Notes under the pieces: model-generated
Databases searched by the model: none
What the model was told of the DNA's origin: nothing
Seen by the model: only the letters and a program-made list of their open reading frames with translations
Shown here: positions 51,755-60,452 of the stretch, one piece after another
Numbering within the stretch: position 1 is the first letter of the stretch
How the letters are laid out: each line of letters begins with the position of its first letter
Position numbers and translations under genes: made by a program
Assembly: GCA_013388905.1 (NCBI GenBank)
Contig: JACAEI010000031.1
Location: 62,001-126,000, forward strand
Reading direction: 5' to 3'
DNA: 64,000 nt
From: Candidatus Bathyarchaeota archaeon
GTDB taxonomy: Archaea > Thermoproteota > Bathyarchaeia > Bathyarchaeales > Bathycorpusculaceae

Positions 51755-52387
51755 ATGTGTAATGGACTTTCGGGAGTTTGGAAAAATTTGAAATGGCTGA
51801 AGGCTGCGGCAGAAGAAATAATCACCGGCATCAAAAGTTGCTTCGAAGAACTCAACATGAACGAAGTTGAACAGTTAATCCAGCTATTGCTTGACGCAAA
51901 AGACAAAAAAATCTTCATTGTCGGCATGGGAAGAAGCGGATTCGTCGCCAGAGCCTTCGCATTGCGCCTCATGAATTTGGGTTTTAATGTTTACTTTCTA
52001 GGCGAGACTATCACGCCAGCAGCAGAAAAAGGAGACATATTAATCGCCATTTCCGGAACAGGCGCCACAAAAATGGTTTTAACAGCGAGCACAGCGGCAA
52101 AAGAAATCGGTGCAACCGTCATCGCTCTAACGTCCTTTTCGGAATCACCCCTAGGACAGACTGCAGACCTTATTGTAACGATCAAAGGAAGAACTAAAAC
52201 AGGTTGGCCAAAGGAAGAAGATTATTTGGCTAGGCAAATCATAGGCGAACGCGAACCATTAACCCCGCTTGGAAGCGTCTTCGAGAACAACTGCATGGTT
52301 TTTCTAGACAGCCTAGTCGTAGAACTAATGCACAGAATGGGACGAACGGAAGCAGATTTAAAACGAAGACACGCCACAATAGAATAG
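51755..52387 (+). CDS. hxlB: 6-phospho-3-hexuloisomerase
   Basis: 210 residues with a SIS domain (KIFIVGMGRSGFVARAFALRLMNLGF, IAISGTGATKMVLTA, and the FENNCMVFLDSLVVELM helix). It interconverts hexulose 6-phosphate and fructose 6-phosphate, which in archaea makes ribulose 5-phosphate with HPS. No hps or fae lies nearby. TTG at 51788 is a possible shorter start. The eL41 gene begins 27 bases after it. Confidence 0.9.
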   Translation: MCNGLSGVWKNLKWLKAAAEEIITGIKSCFEELNMNEVEQLIQLLLDAKDKKIFIVGMGRSGFVARAFALRLMNLGFNVYFLGETITPAAEKGDILIAISGTGATKMVLTASTAAKEIGATVIALTSFSESPLGQTADLIVTIKGRTKTGWPKEEDYLARQIIGEREPLTPLGSVFENNCMVFLDSLVVELMHRMGRTEADLKRRHATIE

Positions 52388-52414
52388 CATATGAATAGGG
52401 AGCGACGGACAAAA

Positions 52415-52492
52415 ATGCGCGCAAAATGGAAAAAGAAACGCATGCGCCGAGAAAAAAAGAAACGACAAAAACGGCGCAAGCGATATAAGTAA
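52415..52492 (+). CDS. rpl41e: Ribosomal protein eL41 (25 residues)
   Basis: The ATG at 52415 gives MRAKWKKKRMRR followed by EKKKRQKRRKRYK and TAA, exactly 25 residues. The first 12 differ from human eL41 by a single Arg/Lys exchange. eL41 is a single basic helix that bridges the two ribosomal subunits. An in-frame ATG at 52391 would add eight residues (MNRERRTK). It lies 27 bases after hxlB and is easily missed because of its size. The A+T-rich stretch after it may end the transcript. Confidence 0.88.
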   Translation: MRAKWKKKRMRREKKKRQKRRKRYK

Positions 52493-52700
52493 TCTTTTCC
52501 ATGTCTTCATTTTTTGGCATTTTCTAATGAAACATTATTTCAAAGCTTCAAATGTGTTGCATTTTGTATATGGTCGTTAGTTTTAAGCATGCTCAAGATT
52601 AAGAGTGCATATAACTTATTAAGACTCACTACACACTATATTTAATGGAAAAAATCACTAACCGCTCTAAATAAAAAAGGTTCACTGGTGAGAAAACACT
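52493..52700 (+). promoter_or_regulatory. Upstream region of the type IV pilus operon
   Basis: The 208 bases hold a T-rich stretch at the left that could end the previous transcript, and a CTATATTTAA element near 52636-52645 that could be the TATA box. A GGTGAG ribosome-binding sequence lies 8 bases before the ATPase start. No clear operator is seen. Confidence 0.45.
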
Positions 52701-54254
52701 ATGCCAAAAACCTCTTCCGAAACCACAGAACAGACTGAAGTAGGCGTAATATTAAAAGAAGAGGGAAGAAAACCAGCCGTTTTCAGAGAAGCCTACCCAA
52801 TAAAAGAGCCTTATGTCTACGCTGCAATCGTCAAAGACCCAAAAACACAGAAGATATTGTATGAAGTTATAGAGCCAACGCTTCAAAAAGAAGAAGAGAA
52901 ACGGCTTAAAGAAATAAAGACTTTCCTAATGGAAGAGGTAGATGTAAACTTAAAAGACATAGAAACCAAGGAAAAAGCAGAAAATTATCTAAAAGAGAAA
53001 ATAAACGCAATAATCAAGAAATATCGCATCAATGTTCCATCGGAATCAGTTGACAAACTAACATACTACATAGTTAGGGATTTCATAGGCTACAGCAAAA
53101 TAGACCCCTTAATGAAGGATCATCTTATAGAAGACATATCGGGAGACGGCGTAAACATCCCAATCTACATTTGGCATAGACTTTACGAATCGTTACCAAC
53201 AAACATCATATTCAAGGATGAAACAGAGCTTAACTCTTTCATAATCCGCCTTGCATACTTGGCGGAGAAAAACATCTCTATTGCTTCTCCAATTCTGGAT
53301 GCGTCACTTCCAGATGGCAGCCGAATACAGTTAACTTATGGCAATGAAGTTACAAGAAGAGGTTCAACATTCACCATCCGACGTTTCAGAGTAGATCCAC
53401 TGACCATTTCAGATTTAATTGCTTTTAACACTATTTCCTCGGAGATGGCTGCTTATCTATGGTACATTATAGAAAACAGAGCCTCAGTTCTCGTAGCAGG
53501 AGGCGTAGCTTCTGGAAAAACAACCATGCTGAATTGCCTATCAATGTTCATTAAACCAGAAATGAAGATAGTAAGCGTTGAAGATACACAGGAGCTTAAT
53601 CTTCCCCATGAAAACTGGATACCCTCAGTTGTAAGATTAGGATTTGGACACGAAGATAAAAAAGGCGGTTCGATAACGCTGTTTGACTTATTGAAGGCCG
53701 CAGTTAGACAAAGACCCGACTACATAATTGTTGGCGAAGTTCGCGGAGAAGAGGCCTATACGCTATTTCAGGCAATGGCAACAGGACACCTGGGCTTAAG
53801 CACAATACATGCAGAATCGGTTGAAGCTGTAATAAACCGTCTCGAATCTGAACCAATGAACATTCCAAAAGCGCTCATAGCTATGACAAACGTCATTATG
53901 GTCATGACAAGAACCGAAATCGACGGAAAACCAGCAAGAAGAATCAACACAACAACAGAAATTATAGAGTTTGAACCAAAAAAGAAAAGCATAGTTACTG
54001 AAGAAATCTTCCGCTGGAACCCCAAAGAAGACGAATTCACCTTTTCAGGGCACAGCGCAATCTTGGAAAAACACTTAAAAAAGCTGGACATTGATGAGGA
54101 AAATATCAAAGCCGAATTGAATCGTCGCAAGATTGTTCTAGAATGGATGGTACGCAAAGGTATTCGACGTTACATGGATGTTGCAAACGTAATCCGAGAA
54201 TACTACACTAATCCAAGCAGAGTTTTCCAAAAAGCCAGGGTGGGATTAAAATGA
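52701..54254 (+). CDS. Type IV pilus/archaellum-type secretion ATPase (TadA/FlaI-like)
   Basis: 517 residues. An N-terminal domain (about 1-260) precedes the RecA-like ATPase core with Walker A VAGGVASGKTTML, the Asp box VEDTQELNLPHENW, Walker B DYIIVGEVRGEEAY, and the His box GHLGLSTIHAES. It powers pilin assembly at the cytoplasmic membrane. ATGA overlap links it to the first TadC-like gene. With two separate membrane platform genes, the layout is closer to Tad-like archaeal pili than to the archaellum; no FlaH or other archaellum genes follow. Confidence 0.93.
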   Translation: MPKTSSETTEQTEVGVILKEEGRKPAVFREAYPIKEPYVYAAIVKDPKTQKILYEVIEPTLQKEEEKRLKEIKTFLMEEVDVNLKDIETKEKAENYLKEKINAIIKKYRINVPSESVDKLTYYIVRDFIGYSKIDPLMKDHLIEDISGDGVNIPIYIWHRLYESLPTNIIFKDETELNSFIIRLAYLAEKNISIASPILDASLPDGSRIQLTYGNEVTRRGSTFTIRRFRVDPLTISDLIAFNTISSEMAAYLWYIIENRASVLVAGGVASGKTTMLNCLSMFIKPEMKIVSVEDTQELNLPHENWIPSVVRLGFGHEDKKGGSITLFDLLKAAVRQRPDYIIVGEVRGEEAYTLFQAMATGHLGLSTIHAESVEAVINRLESEPMNIPKALIAMTNVIMVMTRTEIDGKPARRINTTTEIIEFEPKKKSIVTEEIFRWNPKEDEFTFSGHSAILEKHLKKLDIDEENIKAELNRRKIVLEWMVRKGIRRYMDVANVIREYYTNPSRVFQKARVGLK

Positions 54255-55255
54255 CAAGCAACAAGGCTATTGAAAAAGTCAAACTGCTATACAAACGCAT
54301 TATTGCATATTTTAGAAACCTGTCCAAAAAATTCCTGCATCTTAAACCTGAAATACGGCAAAAAAATGAACTTGTCTTCAAAAGCCCTCATTCAATAGCT
54401 TATCAGCTTATCGGAGAAAGAACAGAGCGTATTCTACCGTTCTTTAGAGACTTGGACGCAAACTTGCAAAGAGCAGGATTAAAGGTTAGCTTCAAGGCTT
54501 ACGTGAGCTTGACATTATTTGCCACGATGTTAATCTCTTTCATTACAGTAGCGTTAATTTCTTCATTGCTGATTTTTGCATTTAGAATGCCGTATCTGCC
54601 ATCAATCATGTTTGGCATTGGTGGCAGCCTATTCGCTTGCGCCTTCTCAATTATTGGATTTTATGTGTATCCAGTTTATCGTGCTGACAAGCTTAAGAGA
54701 GAATTGGAAGACGAGTTGCCCTTCACAACTGGTTACATGGCTATTCTCACAAGCGCCGGCGTTTCCCCAGAAAAAATCTTTTACTCGCTCTCAAATCTGA
54801 GTGTGCAGTTGACTGTTTCTCAAGAGGCTAAAAATGTTACAAGAGATGTGAATCTTTTTGGGTCAGACATAATCTCTGCCTTGGAAGAAATGTCGAAGCG
54901 GACGCCATCGGAAAGATTCCGTGAAATGCTTGAGGGTTTCATTTCCACAATACATTCCGGCGGAAACTTGCCAGCCTATCTTCGAGAAAAATCTAGACAA
55001 TACATGAAGTTAAAACGAATAAATCTACGCAAATTTGCTGATACGCTCTCTACGTTGTCAGAGTTTTATGTGGCTTTGCTTGTAACTGGTCCTCTACTCA
55101 TGGTAATTATGTTTGCAGTCATGACCATGTTAGGTGGAGGCAATTTGGGTGCGCTTAGTCCTGAATTGTTGCTTCAAATACTTGCTTACATTGGAATACC
55201 GTTAGGCTCTGTGATGTTTTTGATTATTTTGGATGCTGTTTCACCAAAGTGGTAA
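54251..55255 (+). CDS. Pilus assembly platform membrane protein 1 (TadB/C, type II secretion F-like)
   Basis: 334 residues: a basic N-terminal cytoplasmic part, two hydrophobic helices at about 85-145, a cytoplasmic T2SF domain (TGYMAILTSAGVSPEKIFYSLS, FREMLEGFISTIHSGGNLPAYL), and two helices near the end. Platform proteins couple ATPase motion to pilin polymerisation. It overlaps the ATPase gene by 4 bases and ends 7 bases before the next platform gene. Confidence 0.88.
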   Translation: MTSNKAIEKVKLLYKRIIAYFRNLSKKFLHLKPEIRQKNELVFKSPHSIAYQLIGERTERILPFFRDLDANLQRAGLKVSFKAYVSLTLFATMLISFITVALISSLLIFAFRMPYLPSIMFGIGGSLFACAFSIIGFYVYPVYRADKLKRELEDELPFTTGYMAILTSAGVSPEKIFYSLSNLSVQLTVSQEAKNVTRDVNLFGSDIISALEEMSKRTPSERFREMLEGFISTIHSGGNLPAYLREKSRQYMKLKRINLRKFADTLSTLSEFYVALLVTGPLLMVIMFAVMTMLGGGNLGALSPELLLQILAYIGIPLGSVMFLIILDAVSPKW

Positions 55256-55262
55256 GATAAAA

Positions 55263-56078
55263 ATGCCAAAAATTGAAAAGCACATTAAAAAAATTGTGTG
55301 GATTGCTTCGGTTTTGTTAGCTGCAGCAATAATTCTTTTTGCGTATTTCATGTTTTGGGGATCCTCAACATTTGATGAATTCATATTTTTTGCGTTTATA
55401 GCAGGTGTTTTTCCGCCGGCAGTTTTGAACTATGTGGATTATAGATGGAGAAAAGCCATAGACGAACATCTACCGGATCTTTTCAGAAGCGTGGTTCAAG
55501 CGCAAGAGACTGGCATGACGCTTCCGCAGGCTTTGGAGGAGGCATCAAAAAGAAATTATGGACAATTGACGCCTGAATTGAGGAAAATGACAGCGCAGAT
55601 TTCTTGGGGTCTAACCTTTGAGGAGGCTCTTTTGGCTTTTAGGAGACGCGTCAACACGATGCTTGTGCAGAGAACTGTGCCGCTTATTATTGAAGCAAGT
55701 CGTTCAGGTGGACGCGTAGAGAAGGTTTTCGATCCTTTGGGCAAGTTTATACAGACAACACTTCTGCTAGATAAGGAGAGGCGTAATCAGACAAGACCGT
55801 ACATTGCAATAATTTATGTAGCATTCTTTGTGTTTCTCTTTACTGTGATACTGCTTTTCAAATCCTTCTTCGTAAGCATAGAAGGCTTACCAATCCTTGG
55901 AACCGGAGTAATGTCGCCTAGAGAAATGCAGCGTATATTCTTCCACATGACATTAATCCAAGCTTTTTTTGGAGGCTTAGTTGCTGGTAAAATGGGAGAA
56001 GGAACAATAAACACAGGACTAAAACATAGTTTAATCATGATGTTCTGCGGCTACATAGCCCTAAAACTATTCTTGTAA
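55263..56078 (+). CDS. Pilus assembly platform membrane protein 2 (TadC-like)
   Basis: 271 residues from ATG at 55263, just after the previous stop; an upstream ATG at 55233 overlaps it and adds ten residues. Two N-terminal helices (about 10-60) precede a T2SF domain (LPDLFRSVVQAQETGMTLPQALEEASKRNYG, TVPLIIEASRSGGRVEKVFDPLG), and membrane helices follow at about 175-200 and 225-270. It probably forms a heteromer with platform protein 1. Confidence 0.87.
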   Translation: MPKIEKHIKKIVWIASVLLAAAIILFAYFMFWGSSTFDEFIFFAFIAGVFPPAVLNYVDYRWRKAIDEHLPDLFRSVVQAQETGMTLPQALEEASKRNYGQLTPELRKMTAQISWGLTFEEALLAFRRRVNTMLVQRTVPLIIEASRSGGRVEKVFDPLGKFIQTTLLLDKERRNQTRPYIAIIYVAFFVFLFTVILLFKSFFVSIEGLPILGTGVMSPREMQRIFFHMTLIQAFFGGLVAGKMGEGTINTGLKHSLIMMFCGYIALKLFL

Positions 56079-56088
56079 GGTGAAAAGC

Positions 56089-56505
56089 ATGAGAAAGACG
56101 CCTAAAAGATTTCTTCAAGATAAACGGGCTATAACTCCAGTGTTAAGTAATCTTTTGCTCACAGTCGTAGCTGTAGCTGCCATGGCTATCGCTACCACGG
56201 CGACCTACGTAATAACAACAAACCTGCGAGAAACAATGAGCGAACGCATCATCGTCGAAGATTTGTGGTTTAACAATTCAACAGGCATAAGTATCTATCT
56301 TCGCAATGTTGGAAAAGTTGCTGTTCACATTTCAGCCGTCTACATCAATCACACTTCTCAGTCCTTTGCTTCTCCGTTTAGTTTGGAGATAGGTCAGCAT
56401 GGTTGGCTTAATATTTCGTATGCTTGGGCTTCTGGTAGCCTATATTATGTGGATATTGTTACGACTAGGGGGACCCATGTTGCAGACTATTACAAAGCGT
56501 CTTAA
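56089..56505 (+). CDS. Type IV pilin-like protein
   Basis: 138 residues from ATG at 56089, preceded by AGGTGA at good spacing. The class III signal peptide ends KRA before the hydrophobic helix ITPVLSNLLLTVVAVAAM, the archaeal pilin pattern, so a prepilin peptidase would cut after the Ala. The soluble part is a small beta-rich domain with several N-x-S/T sites (NNST, NHTS, NIS). It is probably the major or an adaptor pilin. No peptidase gene is present in the window. Confidence 0.85.
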   Translation: MRKTPKRFLQDKRAITPVLSNLLLTVVAVAAMAIATTATYVITTNLRETMSERIIVEDLWFNNSTGISIYLRNVGKVAVHISAVYINHTSQSFASPFSLEIGQHGWLNISYAWASGSLYYVDIVTTRGTHVADYYKAS

Positions 56506-58954
56506 ACGCTTTTTGCATGCGAAGCGTGGCATCAGCAATGTAATAGTCATAATGCTAAGTCTAATCCTCATAGTGATTATAGTCTCAAACGTGGTGCTTT
56601 GGAGCTATCAAATGAACCAGCTGGACTGGGAGAAAATGCAAGAAAACATAGCTATAACCAATGTTGAATCAGTGAAAAATGTTTGGTTCTATAATCCCTA
56701 TGCGTATTCTCCTTGGGGCGCAACAAGCTGGCTTTCAGGAAGTATTTCTGACCTGGCTGCAAATGATGGTAATTATATGGCTTTTAAAAGCTATTACTCT
56801 GGAACAAACACGTTAGATTTTGTAGATAACAACACTTCAGACGTAGACTCTTTTAGAAACATAGGAACACATGGCAGTTTTCCGGCGCAACAGGCTGGTC
56901 CAGACAGCGTTTTTGATATATTAACGGAAGAAAGTACAGGTATTGTTTTCAGACAAGTCACTGTTTCTTCCGAACAAACAACGACTAATACGGAGTGGAC
57001 AGCTGTCTCAGGAGCAAGCGTAAGTTTCACGCCAAGAGCTTTGACAGAAGAATGGCTGATACTTGTCACTGCAGACATAAGAAGCAGCTCATCCTCGGAA
57101 AACCGAGCAAGATTCAGGTACACTATTAACGGAGTACCCAGAGGGGAAACTGGTGTTCAGCAAGGAACAACTAGCACTACTCCTATTGAACCTTATAATG
57201 TCTATTTCCATTTTAGTAGGATAACTGGAGTAGCATCTCAGCAGACTGTGTCATTTCAGTTTCAAGCTTCTCTCGGAAGCACAGCTTATGCCAGGAACAT
57301 TCACATTCTCTGCATCAGACTAGACGAGGCTGGTTTAGAATATACTGAGATTAATGGAGATACATCCATAACATCAACCGCAGCTCAAACTTTAGCCACA
57401 CTTCAATTCACTCCACCATCTTCAGGCGATTACATAGTAACTTACTGCACCTTGGTTTCTGAGTTGCCAACAGGTCCAGGAGGAGCAGAAACATGGCTGG
57501 ATTATGACGCAGGAACGAATATTTATCCAGTAGCTTGGTCAACGCCTAATACTAGAAGAATTCATTCAGATAGAAGTCAATTCGAGCCACATGGATTATT
57601 CACTAAAATTAACTTGAATACAACACAGCACACGCTTATGGTGCAAGCAAGGCTACGAACCGCTGGAGAGACCAGCACAGCAAGAGACATTAGGATAGCT
57701 GCTTTTCGAGTGGACGCATTTGACTTTCTAGAATTTGACGAGGACACTGCAGTAAATAGTACGACAGCTGCCAGCACTGTAAGAAGCGTCGTAAACGTAG
57801 CGAATCCAAGTGAACAAAGCGACTATTTGATTTTAGCTGGGATTCATACTATTTCAAGCGGAACATCAAGCAGAGAATCCGGTGGAATAGAAATAGATGA
57901 TGTTTCTGTTCAAATGAAAGGCGACAGAAGGCTTTCCTATGCGGAAATAGCTAGAATAGCAGCACATTATGCTTATGTTAAGACAAGCTCCGCAGGCTTC
58001 AAAGTAGAAACAACATTCGGCACCGGAGGAGTTGGCACCAACACCATCTATAGCAAACAATCCGTAATTTATGTTCTCAAAATTCCTAAAAATTACGAGT
58101 TAGATTTAGAGGTTCAATGGACAAATGTAACATACGACTTGCCAAATGAGGAGCTTTGCATATTTGGAGGAGCAATGGCGTTAGAAAACCTTCAAGTAGA
58201 TGTATGGAATGGTTCAATATGGAGCAACGTGTTTGCTAATTTGTCAAGTGGATGGAACAACGTTTCTGTCTCCGCCTATCTTACATCTTCAACTTTCACA
58301 ATCAGATTTAAAGCTACAAATGAAACAAACGACACCACTCAAGACCGTTGGAATATTGACGCTGTCTTGTTACATTTTTGGCATAATGAATACACTGCAG
58401 AAGTCGTGTTCTTAGGTTCAAGCAATACTGCAATCTGGGGTCAACTCAACTGGACCGTTGGCAGTGCGTGGACGGTAGGCTCCGTGAACGTTACACTTCA
58501 ACTATACAATTATACGTTAGATGACTATTCGACAAGCGGAAACGGCTACATAGCTTACACTTCCAACAGCACACCAAACATCAACGAAAATAAGAATCAA
58601 ACAATAACTGTTAACCCGGCTCATTTTAGAAATGCCACTGGGCAGTGGAGAATGAAAATCAGGGGAGTCAAGGCAACCGATACACAGTTTGATTTAAGAG
58701 TTGACTTGATAGAGTATAAAGTCACAGAAATCGCAACACGTTTCACTTTCAAAAACAAGGGTTCGCTGACCACTCATTTGGTTTCATTGTGGATAATTAA
58801 TTCCACAGTTCACAAACATTACAACATTAACGTTTTCGTAAACTCTGGAGAAATTCTTTCATATGACGATGTCAACACGGTTTTGCCCAATGGAGAATAT
58901 ATAGCAAAAGTTGTTACTCAACGGGGAAACATAGCGGTCTTCACAAATGCCTGA
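56477..58954 (+). CDS. Giant pilin-like surface protein
   Basis: 825 residues from ATG at 56477, overlapping the pilin end by 29 bases. The class III signal peptide AKRG is followed by the hydrophobic helix ISNVIVIMLSLILIVIIVSNVVLW and a pilin-like WSYQMNQLDWEKMQ. The remainder is Ser/Thr- and Asn-rich, with many N-x-S/T sites and beta-sandwich-like repeats (about 160-290, 300-410, 420-500 and 530-660). It ends in a small domain like that of the upstream pilin (GEYIAKVVTQRGNIAVF). This fits an adhesin or tip pilin. An earlier start at 56399 would add 26 residues and is unlikely. Confidence 0.82.
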   Translation: MLQTITKRLKRFLHAKRGISNVIVIMLSLILIVIIVSNVVLWSYQMNQLDWEKMQENIAITNVESVKNVWFYNPYAYSPWGATSWLSGSISDLAANDGNYMAFKSYYSGTNTLDFVDNNTSDVDSFRNIGTHGSFPAQQAGPDSVFDILTEESTGIVFRQVTVSSEQTTTNTEWTAVSGASVSFTPRALTEEWLILVTADIRSSSSSENRARFRYTINGVPRGETGVQQGTTSTTPIEPYNVYFHFSRITGVASQQTVSFQFQASLGSTAYARNIHILCIRLDEAGLEYTEINGDTSITSTAAQTLATLQFTPPSSGDYIVTYCTLVSELPTGPGGAETWLDYDAGTNIYPVAWSTPNTRRIHSDRSQFEPHGLFTKINLNTTQHTLMVQARLRTAGETSTARDIRIAAFRVDAFDFLEFDEDTAVNSTTAASTVRSVVNVANPSEQSDYLILAGIHTISSGTSSRESGGIEIDDVSVQMKGDRRLSYAEIARIAAHYAYVKTSSAGFKVETTFGTGGVGTNTIYSKQSVIYVLKIPKNYELDLEVQWTNVTYDLPNEELCIFGGAMALENLQVDVWNGSIWSNVFANLSSGWNNVSVSAYLTSSTFTIRFKATNETNDTTQDRWNIDAVLLHFWHNEYTAEVVFLGSSNTAIWGQLNWTVGSAWTVGSVNVTLQLYNYTLDDYSTSGNGYIAYTSNSTPNINENKNQTITVNPAHFRNATGQWRMKIRGVKATDTQFDLRVDLIEYKVTEIATRFTFKNKGSLTTHLVSLWIINSTVHKHYNINVFVNSGEILSYDDVNTVLPNGEYIAKVVTQRGNIAVFTNA

Positions 58955-58970
58955 ACACCTAAAAACACAA

Positions 58971-59954
58971 TTATTTCTTCATCAATGTTGCCAAAGCTTT
59001 TATGGCTTCTTTTTGATTTTTAGCTTCTATCAGTTTTATGTTGTATAATTCCGCCATTTTTTTTCCATTTTCGCTCATTTTCGGAATCGCAATCAAATAG
59101 GCGCTTTCAGGCAAAACATCATAGGTTTTAGCAAAAAGTGCGATGACTGGTTGTTCAGACACCGTGTTTTCAGAAGATGTTGCCAAGTCTATCACTGTAG
59201 TTTTTTGTGCATTTTCTCCTTTTTTTCTGTAGGCTACGATGTCGAATGTGTGGTTTGCTCCAGATTTGCCCTTTATAAAGGCGGGGCTTTCCACTTCAAA
59301 TCCGTTTTCCACGAGGAAATCCCTTATTGGGGCAATTACTATCCAGCCTACAGAAACTTCTTTCGCCTCTTTTTTCAGTTTATAAGCATAAACGTCTTTG
59401 ATGACTGCGTCTTCGAAAGTGAAGTTTGCATGACAGTTTCTACAGAAATGCGCAGTTACTGGAATGTCGAAGCTTTTGCCACAATCCTTGCATGTACACC
59501 ACATTCCAGCTTTTCTATAATCCATATCAAGCTTTCTTAATTCCTCATGACATTTTGGGCAGACAAGCTTGTTGCCTTTCGCAAAGTTTTCTTCAATATC
59601 CATGTAACCGCATTTGACATGCTCAATCAAAGCGCTACGCTTAATATCAAATGATTTGCAGAAAGAACAGCAGTAGCGAATTGAAATGTTTGCGGAACCG
59701 CATGTTGAGCAATGAACAACTTTGTCGTAAAGCCTCCTTTCCAAAATGCCAGTTTCATACAGCCTGTTTAAAAATTCCTCTACATTTGAGACGTCGCCCA
59801 CAATTGCTTCGACAGGTGGATAACGATATCCGATTTTAGGGTCGTAGACTGGTTCAAGCTCAGTTAGTTCACCACTCAGAAATTTACTTAAGAAAATCTG
59901 CGTATCTCGATTCTTGTAAAGCTCTAATCTCTCTGTCTTGTCCGTCTTCAACAT
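58971..59954 (-). CDS. TackOD1-type zinc-binding protein with nuclease-fold-like C-terminus
   Basis: 327 residues. Residues about 80-180 carry four pairs of Cys-x2-Cys (CSTC, CSFC, CPKC, CKDC and FCRNC) in the arrangement of the TackOD1 output domain found in TACK archaea. The C-terminal 130 residues resemble a restriction-endonuclease-like fold (FDIVAYRKKG, KTTVIDLA), but the expected Lys of the active site is not clear. It is convergent with the pilus operon, 16 bases apart. A regulatory role linked to pili is only a guess. Confidence 0.65.
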   Translation of the reverse strand: MLKTDKTERLELYKNRDTQIFLSKFLSGELTELEPVYDPKIGYRYPPVEAIVGDVSNVEEFLNRLYETGILERRLYDKVVHCSTCGSANISIRYCCSFCKSFDIKRSALIEHVKCGYMDIEENFAKGNKLVCPKCHEELRKLDMDYRKAGMWCTCKDCGKSFDIPVTAHFCRNCHANFTFEDAVIKDVYAYKLKKEAKEVSVGWIVIAPIRDFLVENGFEVESPAFIKGKSGANHTFDIVAYRKKGENAQKTTVIDLATSSENTVSEQPVIALFAKTYDVLPESAYLIAIPKMSENGKKMAELYNIKLIEAKNQKEAIKALATLMKK

Positions 59955-60061
59955 TCTTTTCCCAGATTTAATTCATCTTTTCTAAACAAAACTTTATTTT
60001 CCAAATTGAATATTTAATTGTTTTTAAGGGTGTTGAAATTTCTGCACAAAATATATAGAAA

Positions 60062-60095
60062 TCGTTCAGAAAAGTTTTTAAAATTTCGTTCAGAA
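60062..60095 (+). promoter_or_regulatory. Direct repeats flanking a TATA element
   Basis: TCGTTCAGAA occurs at 60062-60071 and again at 60086-60095, 24 bases apart, with TTTTTAAAAT between them. The second copy is 25 bases before the ATG of the small zinc protein. The arrangement looks like a regulator site bracketing the core promoter. Confidence 0.45.
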
Positions 60096-60120
60096 GGTGT
60101 TTTAAGGAAATTAAAATAGT

Positions 60121-60279
60121 ATGAATGCGCAATCGAGACATGTTGTGAAATGCCCGAAATGTGGCTTCGCTTTTGACATTACATATGGCAGAGCATTCGC
60201 ATGTTCCGGTTGTCCATCCACAGTGCATTGTGGAATGGCGAAATGTCCGAAGTGCGGACACGAATTTCCAATCTCGTAA
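60121..60279 (+). CDS. Small zinc-ribbon protein (52 residues)
   Basis: 52 residues with seven cysteines: C11-P-K-C14, C28-S-G-C31, C37 and C42-P-K-C45. The KCPKCG start and end pairs suggest a duplicated knuckle binding one or two zinc ions. I recall similar short archaeal proteins near ferrous iron transport genes, but none are here. It has its own promoter-like region with direct repeats. The gene is isolated and below the size usually reported. Confidence 0.7.
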   Translation: MNAQSRHVVKCPKCGFAFDITYGRAFACSGCPSTVHCGMAKCPKCGHEFPIS

Positions 60280-60452
60280 CAATAAGAGCCATCTCATATC
60301 ATGTCGCCTAAAATTCTTTAATTCTTGAAAATAAAGAGTTTAAGGTTTAACAATTCAGAGTCGAGGTTCATATACGCTCTCCACAGTCACGTTTTTTAAT
60401 AAGAACTTCTATATTCCAAGCACACCTTTAGCATAAAACAACAAGAACTATA

